Below, in pieces: positions 1-9,630 of a stretch of 12,602 nucleotides of DNA (within the stretch, counting starts at the first letter, position 1; every line of letters starts with the position of its first letter). This DNA is from Phoronis ovalis. Taxonomy: Eukaryota > Phoronida > Phoronidae. A model generated the notes under the pieces. That model ran no database searches, was not told the origin of the DNA, and saw nothing but the letters and a program-made list of their open reading frames with translations. The position numbers and the translations under genes are program-made. Where the stretch lies: positions 1 through 12,602 of the forward strand of contig JAOXYB010043771.1 in the NCBI GenBank assembly GCA_028565635.1, given 5' to 3'.

Positions 1-80
1 CAGGAACAATGGCGACTTTCACTTGTTTTGCCCCGCGGTTTCAATCTCGCGATAATGTGTGACGTCATCGGAAAGTGCTC
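1..80. promoter_or_regulatory. CpG-rich patch with CRE-like TGACGTCA
   Basis: These bases are clearly richer in G, C and CpG than the AT-rich sequence that follows. They contain CCGCGG, CTCGCGAT and a perfect palindromic TGACGTCA at 60–67, the consensus for CREB/ATF bZIP factors. An ATG at 9–11 in good context (AACAATGG) opens a 17-codon frame that ends at TGA 60–62. The patch could be an internal promoter or enhancer, the edge of an exon, or part of a dispersed repeat; the window edge prevents a decision. The motif match is seen, and any regulatory role is inference. Confidence 0.3.
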
Positions 81-984
81 TATAGGATTTACATGGACAA
101 CAAATCGCATGACAGATTGTTAAGTGCTTGAAACATACAGGAACTCTTCATACCATCTGGGATATAATGTTGAAGCTTTCTGTCTCCATGAAACACTACC
201 TTTGGGGACTTTTTCCATGTGTCTACATAATAGAACTTCACATATTTCAATTTTAGTACTGTGGTTTTATTCTGCTTTACAGCTTCTTATTTCTCCCTAT
301 ATCATTAGGAAGGTCTCTATCAACTGCCACATTAGTTATAAATGGTAAAGGGTAAATTTGCATCATGATGTTTAGATATGACTACATATTTGATCAAAGT
401 CATTGTCTTGCTGATATATGCTATACTAAAATTTTATTTATTCATGATCATTTCATATTTACAATTATAATGTTTTTTGTGGCTAAAAAGCCGCCTACGC
501 TGTGTCGGCAAACTTTGTTCTACACCGTTTTTCACACATACTTTAAGTTGAATTTTAGTTGATTATAAGTGAAAAGATAGACAAAAGTGTATATATTTTG
601 AAATTTTCTAAATCTCCAATGTATTTTTCTCTGAGTATGTCATGTTACCTGTAGTGTTACCATTTGGGTTAAAATAAATGTTAGCTTTCTGAAATGTAAA
701 ATAATAAGTTAGTAAAACCTACACAGTTGAAACATGACACAAATAATCTTTACATAAATTATAACATAACTGTAGCTCAGATGTTATGTTGCTTTGTTAA
801 AAAAATATGACGTTTAGAATTAATGCATCAGCTATATATGTAAAGATTAGGTTTTTTTGACTTAATATTATATATTGGTTTGAAATTTTCATTTGAAAAA
901 TATAACTACTTGCTCTGATAAGAAACTGGAAAATTTTTGGTTATTATTCTAAAAACCTAAATAACAATTGCATATATTTTGCAG
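81..984 (+). other. Non-coding sequence, 3' part of an intron of the SYD-1 gene
   Basis: This AT-rich stretch precedes the RhoGAP exon. It ends in a usable 3' splice site: a T-rich tract followed by TTTTGCAG at 977–984. The reading frames here are short, stop-ridden and have no protein-like composition. The upstream RhoGAP exon, which should carry the catalytic arginine finger, is not visible, so the intron must extend left of the window. I found no repeat or RNA gene in it. Confidence 0.6.
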
Positions 985-1145
985 GACTACTAAAAGATTA
1001 TCTACGTGAGTTGCCTGAACCCCTATTCACTACTGAAGTTTATGATGTGGTCTGTGAAGCCATAACTGCAAGAAGATCTGGTGAAGTGGAAAATGTTGGA
1101 AATCTCATGTTCAGAGTTCTTGAGAAATTGCCGAAAGTCAATCAG
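985..1145 (+). CDS. SYDE (syd-1 homologue): SYD-1/SYDE-family RhoGAP, penultimate coding exon (central RhoGAP domain)
   Basis: This 161-bp internal exon is bounded by TTTTGCAG|G on the left and CAATCAG|GTATAT on the right. The first two bases finish a codon split with an upstream exon, then 53 full codons follow, so the exon leaves in phase 0. The peptide begins LLKDYLRELPEPLF and ends VLEKLPKVNQ. The LKDYLRELPEPL stretch is the RhoGAP helix after the arginine-finger region, and its wording is closest to the SYD-1/SYDE group (vertebrate SYDE1/SYDE2, fly RhoGAP100F, worm SYD-1). From the family: these proteins act inside neurons at the presynaptic membrane, assembling active zones with liprin-alpha and neurexin. 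RhoGAP domains stimulate GTP hydrolysis by Rho-family GTPases. The catalytic arginine lies upstream of the window, so activity cannot be judged. It splices in frame to 6809. Confidence 0.88.
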
Positions 1146-1936
1146 GTATATTTTGTTTTGTCGGACATGTTTGTATATGACTGCTTTTACAGGTTACTTT
1201 AATCAAAACTGGCATGACTCAAAGGCATAATAAAGATTAATCTGTCCTCAGTTTTAATTACATGATGCACAATTTTCTGAACTGAGCAGATTTGTACTGT
1301 ACTGTATTGTAAGTGACTTCAAGAAATACAAATTTCCCTCAAACAGCTGTATTCAAGAGAAAATGACCATCTGTATCCTGGCCCTAAAAATCCTGACCAT
1401 GTTTATATGCTTAAGATGTTTAATAGACACATATTTGTACCAAAATCACAAAATATTATATCCGTATTTATTCCAGGAGCAGGTAGATTCAATGTGTATT
1501 AAGGTCGATTGTCAGCGTTCGCAAAAAATGATATTAAAATTTTGAACTGGGATCAAGCATTAGCTTAACCATTTGGTTTTCTGAATTGGCCGCTATAAAT
1601 AATAACCCAACATTTTCCCAAAGCATGAAAAATCTACCCAAAATTATACCGGAAAGGAGGAGGTTGTAACCCATAGTTATACATAAAATTTGGACCATTC
1701 CTAGTAGGGATTACCTCCCAACGGGTGCACCAAGTAGGTTTTGTTCATTTTGTATAGTGTCTATTGCACCTGTACACACTCACCGAGTTTCTAGTTACTC
1801 TCTTAAGTAAGAAATAAGCAAGGTTACTGCTTTATTTAGCTGACTTCATTTTTAATAATGGGTTAGACCAAATAGCTGTAAAAAAGTATTTTGCCAATTG
1901 ACATGGGACCACAGCATCTTTAAAATTGAATTTTTT

Positions 1937-1950
1937 GATTGATTGATTTA
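1937..1950. repeat. Short GATT tandem repeat
   Basis: Three GATT units followed by TA lie directly after a T-run, inside the SYD-1 intron. This is an ordinary short simple repeat with no apparent function. Confidence 0.6.
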
Positions 1951-2079
1951 TTCCTATTTATTAGGCCTAAGATTTAGATGACAAAATGAATTCATGAAAG
2001 CCACACACACGATATTTTCCTATTATCAGTTGTAAGTAACAATTAGCAAAGTAATTATGTGACTAAACACCCGATTAAG

Positions 2080-2101
2080 AAGCCTACTCAAAGCCTACTC
2101 A
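2080..2101. repeat. Perfect 11-bp tandem duplication (AAGCCTACTCA x2)
   Basis: Two identical 11-bp copies lie head to tail with no spacer, at 2080–2090 and 2091–2101. It is most simply a recent small slippage or repair duplication in intron sequence. It could be polymorphic between individuals. Confidence 0.85.
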
Positions 2102-2292
2102 CTTCAACAATTAAAATAGTATTTAAACAATGTGTCGTCATGTCGTGTCTTTAAATTATGCATTAGAAACCATAATAAGATAAATAATAGAACAAGTGGG
2201 AATAAAATGTCATTTTTAGCAATTAATTATTTCCTAATGTAACATGACGATGTTTCAGATCAGTTTGTTCCAGGCATTTGCCCCACTGTTAA

Positions 2293-2300
2293 CCCCCCCC
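2293..2300. repeat. C8 homopolymer
   Basis: A run of eight C residues sits in a locally GC-richer patch (about 2265–2340) of an otherwise AT-rich intron. Homopolymers of this kind are prone to length variation and sequencing error. Confidence 0.8.
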
Positions 2301-4008
2301 TGAGTTTGGAAGTTGTTTCCACCTGCGCAGAGATTTCCAACAGTAACAAAGATGTTCTGATGATTTGTTTATTTGTCTGCTTTAGACTTTTTGACTAAAT
2401 TTAAATTTGATATATTGCAGTTGTAATAAATTTGAGACATTTAATTAATTATGACTGAAGATTGTGTTTCCTTTAAAAACTTTCTAAAATTGCAACTTTT
2501 TTAATCGTTATATTATGTATATATGTGAATGAAATAAATATCTAATTACAGGTAATTGTACTGATGGTTAGTAGAATGTTGTCTGTGTGATGTGAACGTA
2601 CAGTATAATACACATAGTGCAATAAGTAATGAATATTATAAAATCAAGATACATTTTCTTTATGTGCTATTCTAGCATATAGCCGGGAGGACGTGTTCAT
2701 TTTAACTTTCCCATGTAAATTTATTCTGCGCAACATCAAGGTGTCATATTTTATTCTTGATGGAAATGCTGGTCATTGAGGGATACAATCTCAATGCACA
2801 GAAATAATATTGTAATATTGTAGCACAGAAATCCTAAATCATGAAAAAAGTTGCATCTATTACACAGAAGTAAAAATATTGCATGTTGAAAATTATGCTG
2901 CCAATTCTGGGAAGCGGAGAATGCATTGATCCCGATGCACTGCAATTAAATTCAATAAAGCTATACTTTAACATCTACGTGAAAATATCCCTGAGCTCCA
3001 TCTAACATGCACACCTGGTTTACATTTTGAATTGGGAATTTTGCTCCATGTGTATGTATATATAGCAAGTAGTATTTAGTGAATGACTTTGAAATGACAT
3101 CCTTGTTATAAAATGTACTTCTGTGTGAAGTGGCCTAATGCGTTTGTAATATAAAATTGAAGTAAATATTTTTAGCATCGTAATATTTACTATGCTTCTC
3201 GGTTTTGAAACCACTCTGTACATACGGTTTTGCAGTATGAAAAGGTCATCAGGAATTTATGTTAAATATGCTGCTGTACTAAATGGCATTCTTATAAATA
3301 ATTCATTTGAATGATAAATTCAATTTTGTGGATTACTATTTTAATCAAATAAACTCTGGTATCATATAAATAATTAAAAAGAAGATACAGTACTGTTGTA
3401 AAATTGATACATAATGAAAGAATAACTTTCAGCAAGTATAGTAAAAACTTAATACAGAATACACCAACTTATTAAATTACTATGATTAATCTTTAATTAT
3501 CATATTGTAAGTGTCAGAGTGGCTGGTTTCTCACCTATGAATTTGTGATAATAAACCTTGATTGAAAGCAGTTACATTACTTAGTGTCTGCTAAAAACTT
3601 ATCTTTCATTCATACTATGAAATTTAAACTCAATCAAACCTGTTTGAAAAATCTGATTTGTCAATCAATTTAATGTTTCAAGGCGGTGGATTTTCTAAAC
3701 AGATATGGAAAATTGGATAAAAATGTGTTCAGATGACAATCTCATAGATTTGTAGAAAATCGCTTTGCAACCAGTCCGAGTTTTGTCGTGTGAACTGCAT
3801 ATTAAAATAACAGTAACAGATAGTGGCTCTTAATTCTTTTAATTTAATATACCAAATAATATCTTGTACAGAGATGTAAATTTAATCGGATACAAATGGA
3901 ACTGGGGCATGACTTCACTTCCCTCTTACATTATCTGATTAACGTAAAAGGATCATTGATGTTTTCTTTTGAAATCAATTTTCCTGCACACACTCTATGA
4001 TAGCCTGA

Positions 4009-4036
4009 AAGAATTTTATCGAAACGATAAGTTCTT
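4009..4036. repeat. Small hairpin with AAA loop
   Basis: The arms AAGAATTTTATCG (4009–4021) and CGATAAGTTCTT (4025–4036) pair with one bulged base and one mismatch, across a three-base AAA loop. It lies within intron sequence. No T-run terminator context or RNA family was recognised, so it is recorded only as local symmetry. Confidence 0.4.
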
Positions 4037-4063
4037 AGTCTAAAGGGTTTTCTTTTAGATAGT

Positions 4064-4090
4064 ACACACATACATATATATATATATAAT
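4064..4090. repeat. (AC)n/(AT)n microsatellite
   Basis: A short alternating purine–pyrimidine tract runs from ACACACAT into about nine TA units. It is a compound dinucleotide microsatellite in intron sequence. Confidence 0.75.
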
Positions 4091-5078
4091 AAAAGCAGTT
4101 AGCGCATTATCTATTTTGACAAGTGTGTAGGCCAACTAAAACGTACTTTTTGCAAAAATGGATATAAATCAATATGCACATTTGTTGCCGTGTATTCTAG
4201 AACATTTCTAATTTGCAAGTGAAAAGTAACAGTTTAAAGACTCGGAGTTAAACGTGTGTGATCATGTCATCGGGTCATGTTATGACGCTTTGTTTTTGGT
4301 CTATGTTTTTAAATTACTGTAGTTAAAAAGAATACTTTATTGTACAAATATTTTTAAAATGATTTTACAACTCAATGAATCAATATATTAAATTATATGC
4401 GTTTTCCAAAGTGCAATGCATTAATAAGATTGCGTGACTTTTGTGTGGCAATTCCTGTTTGAATGAACATGCGAAACGTTCGGAACTAGGTTTGAAAAAT
4501 TCTTGCTCATCTGGATTAAAGCAGTACTAAATATCAAGAGATTTTAAGCACTACTATGTACGAATATTTAGAATGAGTATGCTAGGATTTATTTTAAAAA
4601 GTATGTACTGCATGCATTAAAAGTGTACTAAGCCATTCGCAGTATGACAAGCTGGTTTAACAATAGTGCCACCTATTTTCTTTTTTCCAGACAACATGTC
4701 AATTGTGTATCATCTAATGCAGAGCTAAATTGTTTTGAACATGCTCCATGCATTAATTATGCGTAATTATGACAAATTGACACCCTTGTTAGGAAGCCTT
4801 CAGTTAACAAATAATTTTGCGGCTTCTATCGTCAACTTATATCAGAATTAACAGATATTGCATATCATCTGTGTGGTATTAATGGTTTTCCTGTTATGTT
4901 AGCAATAAGGATTGGCTAGAATATATGTGAGTGGATGAAACAAAATTTTTATTTTTTTATTTCTTTTTATTGTCCATATATTTAATTTTGAAGTAAAAGA
5001 AATTTTAGGGGACCGAGTACCATTTGGCACAGCTTATTGGAACTATAAACAGTTAGATGAAAAGATAACATTGTGGCA

Positions 5079-5590
5079 AAGTATACATTTTTGGAAAGGT
5101 AGCAACTTGAAGATTGTGATAATTTACTTTTCCTATCGGACACATGGTTATGTAATCAGCAAGGGGACCATTTTGGATAAAAACTCACTTTTCAAAACAC
5201 AAATTTTCAAAAAAAATCGATCCGACACCCCTACAGATACAAAATTGAAACTTGGCCAGAAATAACTTCAAATAGAAATATAGAAATTAAAAGAAGGTCT
5301 CATATTTTTTAAATTTTGTTTTATTCAATAGTTACGACCCTCAAAGTTCAATAAGCACATCATTTAAAAATGGAGCAAAATTTTAAAAATCTGAGATCCC
5401 TATTGCAAGTAAATTGCAAAGTTGCAGTTTTGTATCTGTAGGGGTTTAGGACATATTTTTTTGAGGTTTGCGTTGGAAAAAATTATTTTTATCCAAAATA
5501 GCCTCCTTGCCAATTAGACACTCATGAGAAAGGCAAGTAAAATATTTGTTCATAATCCTTATTTAAGTATCTTTCCAAAAATGTATACTT
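5079..5590. repeat. Long imperfect inverted repeat (foldback element)
   Basis: The left arm, about 5079–5325, is repeated in reverse complement as the right arm, about 5372–5590, around a loop of roughly 46 bases. Perfectly paired blocks are 5079–5098 with 5571–5590 (20 bp), 5170–5183 with 5486–5499 (14 bp) and 5227–5244 with 5428–5445 (18 bp). Between them the arms still align with substitutions and small indels, and an inner block near 5297–5322 pairs with about 5375–5398. Weaker similarity may continue outward to about 5055 and 5620. No open reading frame for a transposase is present. It resembles a foldback or MITE-like element, or a diverged pair of inverted copies of one repeat. Clear target-site duplications were not found. 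In the SYD-1 pre-mRNA it would form a long, interrupted double-stranded hairpin. Confidence 0.85.
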
Positions 5591-6808
5591 TTATTTGATT
5601 TTTTCAATCTTTTCAGTTAATTATCTAAAATTATTCTAAATGTATAAATTGTGAATAAGTTACCTGAACAGGACTAGCCACCTTAATAAGGGAGAAATCA
5701 GGAGATAATTAGCCTTCTGTAGTCCAGATTTTTTTCTGCATATTATTATTGTAATATTGTAATGTCATTTATTGTAAAATATCATAATCCCTGATTGTGT
5801 AAAATTACACATATGAACAGAAAAAATCATGCAAGTTCCTAAAAGGTGTCAATACTTGCTTTAGTTAATATATCCTATTTTGGTATGTATGCAGAATGGT
5901 CCTTTGGGTGTACATTTGATACTGGGTTAATATTTGATATTTATATACATGTACGTAAAAGGTAATGGTGTAAACTGAAAAAGAAGACAATTTTGACAAG
6001 TTATAACTGAATAAGGTTTAAAAACATCCAAAAGGGGCTGAGGTCAGTCTAGGAGATAATAAATATGGGGTCTTAATAATAATACTATCATTTAACATAT
6101 CCTGTGAAATTTGTTACAATGTTATATTTTTTTGGTCTAAAAATGTAATATTTTTTAAATATGTATCCTTTTGGCTGCACAAAATAGTTTTACTATCAAT
6201 AAAAAAGGAATTAGTACCCAAGAAGAAATCCTCTGAATAATTTAATGATTCTGAAACAATAATTGCAACAACTGTGCAGTGCTTACTATAATTATAGACT
6301 TCTCATAAAATATTAAATTTGTGAATGAATATTTGTTATAGATAAATGTAGGAAATAATACTATTGACTATTTGTATCATGTTTAAATTGAAGTAACTAT
6401 TACTGCCACCCTATATTTATATTAATGCCATAATTTTTCTGCCACCGTTGTTCGTCTCCGCTAATTGCCAATAAACTCGTATAATACATTAGCTAAAAAG
6501 CAGGAAATTGTTAATACGTGGGAGGAACTCCACCAGGCTGTTTGATTTATCCCTAAAATAAACCTAGATGTGTAGGTTTTTAGTAAGCCAGCATTCAGTG
6601 AGTGAATTGCAACAGTTAATAGTTTGACAAGCAAATTATTCATTTTTTTTTATATCAGTTTGTATATGCTTCGTCCTTGTTTCAAACAACACTGCAAAAT
6701 TGAATGGAAGCATCTGATTTTTTTTTTTGAATATCAGCTTATATAGTGGAATATACTGTCAGTGTTATTTGCACTTTTTAATCAACAATGTTATTTGCAT
6801 TTTTTTAG

Positions 6809-7048
6809 GATACCACAATTCTTCTCTTTGATCATTTGAAGCGTGTGGCATTAAAGAGTGATGTCAACAAAATGACAACTCAGAATCTTGCAGTTTGTTT
6901 TGGCCCTGTTCTTCTTTCTCCATTATCTGGAAATGGTGATGAAATGAAAAGTGCTCAAGATTTCAAACGGCATATTGAAGTATTGCAATATTTGTTAGAT
7001 GTTTGGCCAGAAAATCGAGGTTGGTGGAAAGACTATGATCAAGTGTAA
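6809..7048 (+). CDS. SYDE (syd-1 homologue): SYD-1/SYDE-family RhoGAP, last coding exon (end of RhoGAP domain and stop)
   Basis: The exon opens after TTTTTTTAG in phase 0 with [15 protein letters not shown] and encodes 79 residues before TAA at 7046–7048. The core [17 protein letters not shown] is the signature RhoGAP helix, with the conserved Asn and the CFGP turn. [20 protein letters not shown] closes the domain in the manner of SYDE1/SYDE2, whose equivalent reads close to DFK-HIEVLHYLLQ-WP. That makes the SYD-1/SYDE assignment more specific than a generic RhoGAP. Joined to 985–1145, the window encodes about 132 C-terminal residues. Only some 13 residues ([13 protein letters not shown]) follow the last helix, a much shorter tail than in vertebrate SYDE proteins. 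The final YDQV fits a class III PDZ ligand pattern, which is inference only. The stop could belong to one splice form, because a weak donor (G|GTTGGT) lies at 7019/7020. Confidence 0.9.
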   Translation, partial: DTTILLFDHLKRVALKSDVNKMTTQNLAVCFGPVLLSPLSGNGDEMKSAQDFKRHIEVLQYLLDVWPENRGWWKDYDQV

Positions 7049-7671
7049 ACAGGAAAAGACAGAGGGTAGTTTTATTTATGACATGTTGATGCATGTCTCG
7101 TCCAAATTCTTCTCTCACTGTTTCTACTATGAATGTCAAATGACTGTCTTTTAAATTTGGTAAACTGCTGCATATCTCTAAAGGAAATGCATGATTGTGC
7201 TATATTCTTGTCAAGTTTGCCAGATGATGATCATGTCATCTATGCAAAATGAACCTCCAATCACTAAAAAAAATACTGCAAATGTGACCAAAAAACTTTT
7301 TTGTGGGTTTTGCCGTTTTATGCATGTATTGGACGTAAAAATGTAATTGGCACTCAGCATGTTTTACACTCTGTCTTTTCTTGTACATTTGTGCAATATT
7401 TTAAAGTATGGTTAATGGGTTCATTGAGAATTAGACAAAACTCTCTTGGATGAATTGAAAATTTCACTGATAGGTGATATGCTATCCAAGAAATTAGATG
7501 TATGTTATCATAAAACACAGCACCACTCTTGTTCATCAAATATTCCAAAAAATGTGGTTTCTTGTGATTTATAGAAACTGATATCATCAGTCATTGCCTC
7601 TTGTCTCTGTTGCATAACAAAATTACTGTCCCTTAATTCATTTATTTCCTATTGAAAATTTAAATCCGTGC

Positions 7672-7681
7672 TGTAAATAAA
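7672..7681 (+). promoter_or_regulatory. Pumilio element overlapping a poly(A) hexamer
   Basis: TGTAAATA (7672–7679) matches the PUF-protein consensus UGUANAUA, and AATAAA (7676–7681) overlaps its 3' half. If this proximal hexamer is used, it would give a 3' UTR of about 650 nt. Pumilio regulates many synaptic transcripts, so a site here is plausible, but a single short match in AT-rich DNA can arise by chance. Confidence 0.3.
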
Positions 7682-8647
7682 ATATGATCTTGGTTTGTAC
7701 TTATATCACCACTGATATTTGTTAATGATTCATTTTCCATCACACTGTATTTTACAATAAGTCAACATGTTCAGTTCTGGCATGTACCTCAGAGGTCAAC
7801 TTCAATTTCAGTTTGGGAATGGGAGTCAGTGAAAAATACAGATTGATAGTTCTTTATTATCGTATTACTCACACTAATAGGTTTATGAAGTAATTATAAA
7901 GTCCTGTTACATAAATTGCTTTTTCTAACTTCTAATATTGTCAAGCATTGAATGGCGTTGAACGCTTTGTTCTTCTATCAATGTCTGTAAGATGTTGACT
8001 TCCATTCAAATAAATAAGTATATACGTTAAAATGGCAATGATAAAGCTATTTTCTGGATTATGCTTTAAACAGTATGTTAATGTATTTTAGACTGGATGA
8101 AAAACACAAAGACTGACAGAAAAGAAAAAGAGCCACCACGTCAAGATGGGGCGACTTGTTAGAGAGCCTGTGAAAAGACAAGAGTTGACTTCCTTATTAT
8201 AGTAGGCATAAGTTTTATGCTATAACCTCAGGGTGGTGCTATTTCTGCAAGCCAGTTACATCTTGGGCTGTGTGCACTTGTATCTATAATATGATTTCCT
8301 CAAAAACAGAATAGGTTTGTTCAGTGGACAGGCATTTGGTACATGCTTATGCTGTTGCTTTAGTTTCATAGACAGTAATCCAACAGAACCGTCTCTGAGT
8401 CAGCTTTGTCACATCACTGCCATTATTATCATCAAGCAGAATTTTATGTAGATCAAACAACTACAACAGTAATCAAACTAAAGATTGTTTTACACTTTAC
8501 CGAGTGGATGCATGTAAAAACCATTTATTTTTTTATTTCTTGTTATGTTACTACGGGATTGTTAAAGGCCGAATTTTAATATTTGTATTTCATAACAATT
8601 TTATGTTACTCGGTGAAATCAGTTAGATCATTTTATTGTAGGAGACA

Positions 8648-8653
8648 AATAAA
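8648..8653 (+). terminator. Candidate poly(A) signal AATAAA, SYD-1 gene
   Basis: The hexamer is followed within 10–40 bases by a long T-run and a TTTTGTATTACTTTATTTC tract, the U/GU-rich context expected downstream of a cleavage site. It would give a 3' UTR of about 1.6 kb. Confidence 0.3.
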
Positions 8654-8940
8654 AACCAATTTTTTTTTACTTTGCACTTTTGTATTACTTTATTTCTTGA
8701 GAAGCAACAAACAATTGGTCAATAGTATGCTGTTTTGCACACACTGTCATGGATCTGAGAATCTGTTTTTATCTTCTTACAAAGCACTTATTTCTGATCA
8801 GTGTTTCTTTGAATTTGTGTTAACATTGTGAGCTGATATTCATGGATGTACATGTACTTATACATATTAGATGGTGTTTTTTGTTTGATATTTTTAGTGT
8901 TAACTAGGTTTTTCGTCCAATATCAATATTTTCCTTTTTC

Positions 8941-8946
8941 AATAAA
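8941..8946 (+). terminator. Candidate poly(A) signal AATAAA, SYD-1 gene
   Basis: The hexamer lies just after a TTTTCCTTTTTC tract. GCTTTTTATGATTGTTTATAG follows directly and can serve as the U/GU-rich downstream element. Among the hexamers in this region, this one and the hexamer at 8648 have the best flanking context. Confidence 0.35.
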
Positions 8947-9434
8947 TGCTTTTTATGATTGTTTATAGATATACACATATATATTATACAGCTGTTTTAT
9001 TAGTTTGTTATTTGCTTTTGTTTTACTTCACCAAAAAAATTATTAGCTGTTGTAGAGCTGGCTCATGACTGGGGATCTCAAAAAAACTATCACAGACATA
9101 TTGTATCATGTGATGCTGTTTAATTTTAGATATTTGAATGTAACATTAAACCGAAGCTTGTATTATGCTTGGCTATATGGCCAGAGATATTTAGTTACAA
9201 ATACATTACTTACTTTAATGTATATCTTTCAAAATTTATACTGCCTTCTCTATTAAGTTCATTAGGTACTCATTTTCGCATTAAATCACAATTCTGATAG
9301 AGAGTACAAAATCTTGGTGTGAACGTTCTGATAATTTAGTCAAAAGATGTATGATGCCGGGGACACGAGGCCTGTTTAGGTTGTCTACGCTTGGAAATCA
9401 ATCTGTTATGATGGTTTTGAACAAATTATTGCAT

Positions 9435-9440
9435 TTTATT
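9435..9440 (-). terminator. Candidate poly(A) signal for CLCC1 (minus strand)
   Basis: TTTATT on the plus strand is AATAAA read on the minus strand. It is the first canonical hexamer I find after the CLCC1 stop at 9958, and it would give a 3' UTR of about 0.5 kb. The downstream context on the minus strand is only moderately U-rich. Variant hexamers nearer the stop were not excluded. Confidence 0.3.
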
Positions 9441-9624
9441 ATTTCAACTGGAATTGAAATTATTATCAACTGTACATATGGTATTTATATAGACCTACTT
9501 ATTGTAAGTAATACTGTTAAGTGAAACATTGTTACAGATTGAAGTTTTATAGTCAAACTCTGATTAAACATGATTATTAAAGATTGCAATTGAATGTTTT
9601 ATAGACAAAATTCTGTAAGATGGA

Positions 9625-9630
9625 AATAAA
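9625..9630 (+). terminator. Distal candidate poly(A) signal AATAAA, SYD-1 gene
   Basis: This hexamer, in GGAAATAAACAATG, is followed at 30–50 bases by two T-rich runs (9660–9677). Use of this site would end the SYD-1 transcript about 300 bases short of the CLCC1 stop codon and past the candidate CLCC1 poly(A) signal at 9435–9440. Confidence 0.3.

Larger units (their letters stand above)
1146..6808 (+). other. 5,663-bp phase-0 intron of the SYD-1/SYDE gene
   Basis: The intron starts GTATAT and ends in a T-run plus TTTTTTTAG at 6800–6808. Joining its two flanks keeps the RhoGAP reading frame and gives the continuous motif expected for the family (…LPKVNQ then [10 protein letters not shown]…). 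It is AT-rich throughout and I find no additional RhoGAP-like exon on the plus strand and no convincing gene on the minus strand. Listed separately are a foldback repeat near 5079–5590, a small hairpin at 4009–4036, a tandem duplication at 2080–2101 and short simple repeats. The stretches 1150–1930, 2100–2280, 2350–4000, 4090–5050 and 5640–6630 show nothing I can name. Confidence 0.85.
7049..9630 (+). other. Probable long AU-rich 3' UTR of the SYD-1/SYDE gene
   Basis: No coding-like frame occurs between the SYD-1 stop and the CLCC1 stop on the opposite strand; the short frames present are AT-rich and unstructured. Several AATAAA hexamers follow in the plus direction, at 7676, 8009, 8648, 8941 and 9625. 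Two Pumilio-type elements occur, TGTAAATA at 7672–7679 and TGTACATA at 9471–9478. There is also a let-7-type 7mer-A1 match, TACCTCA, at 7785–7791. Long 3' UTRs are common in neuronal genes. Which poly(A) site is used, and whether all of this is transcribed, cannot be seen from the sequence. Confidence 0.5.

Noticed and set aside
481-512. Hairpin-like GGCTAAAAAGCC with a following GCCGCCTACG…GTCGGC, considered as a tRNA or structured RNA
   Set aside because: It has no A-box/B-box or cloverleaf arrangement, and the stems are too short and mutually exclusive.
124-562. Two short plus-strand reading frames (74 and 65 codons) near the left edge
   Set aside because: They are AT-rich, start at non-ATG or poorly placed codons, show no domain or repeat pattern, and lie in what should be intron before the RhoGAP exon.
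1363-1545. 60-codon plus-strand frame starting with ATG
   Set aside because: It is a chance frame inside the long SYD-1 intron, with a composition reflecting AT-rich DNA and no recognisable protein signature.
2751-3223. Two minus-strand frames of 64 and 67 codons inside the SYD-1 intron
   Set aside because: They have no homology I recognise, no splice partners and no promoter-like context, and their length is expected by chance.
4272-4287. GTCAT-GTT-ATGAC palindrome considered as a nuclear-receptor site
   Set aside because: The half-site order and spacing do not match a known ecdysone-type or other receptor element; short symmetry of this size is expected by chance.
5071-5265. 64-codon plus-strand frame over the left foldback arm
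   Set aside because: It is explained by the inverted repeat; the right arm carries no matching frame and the peptide is low in information.
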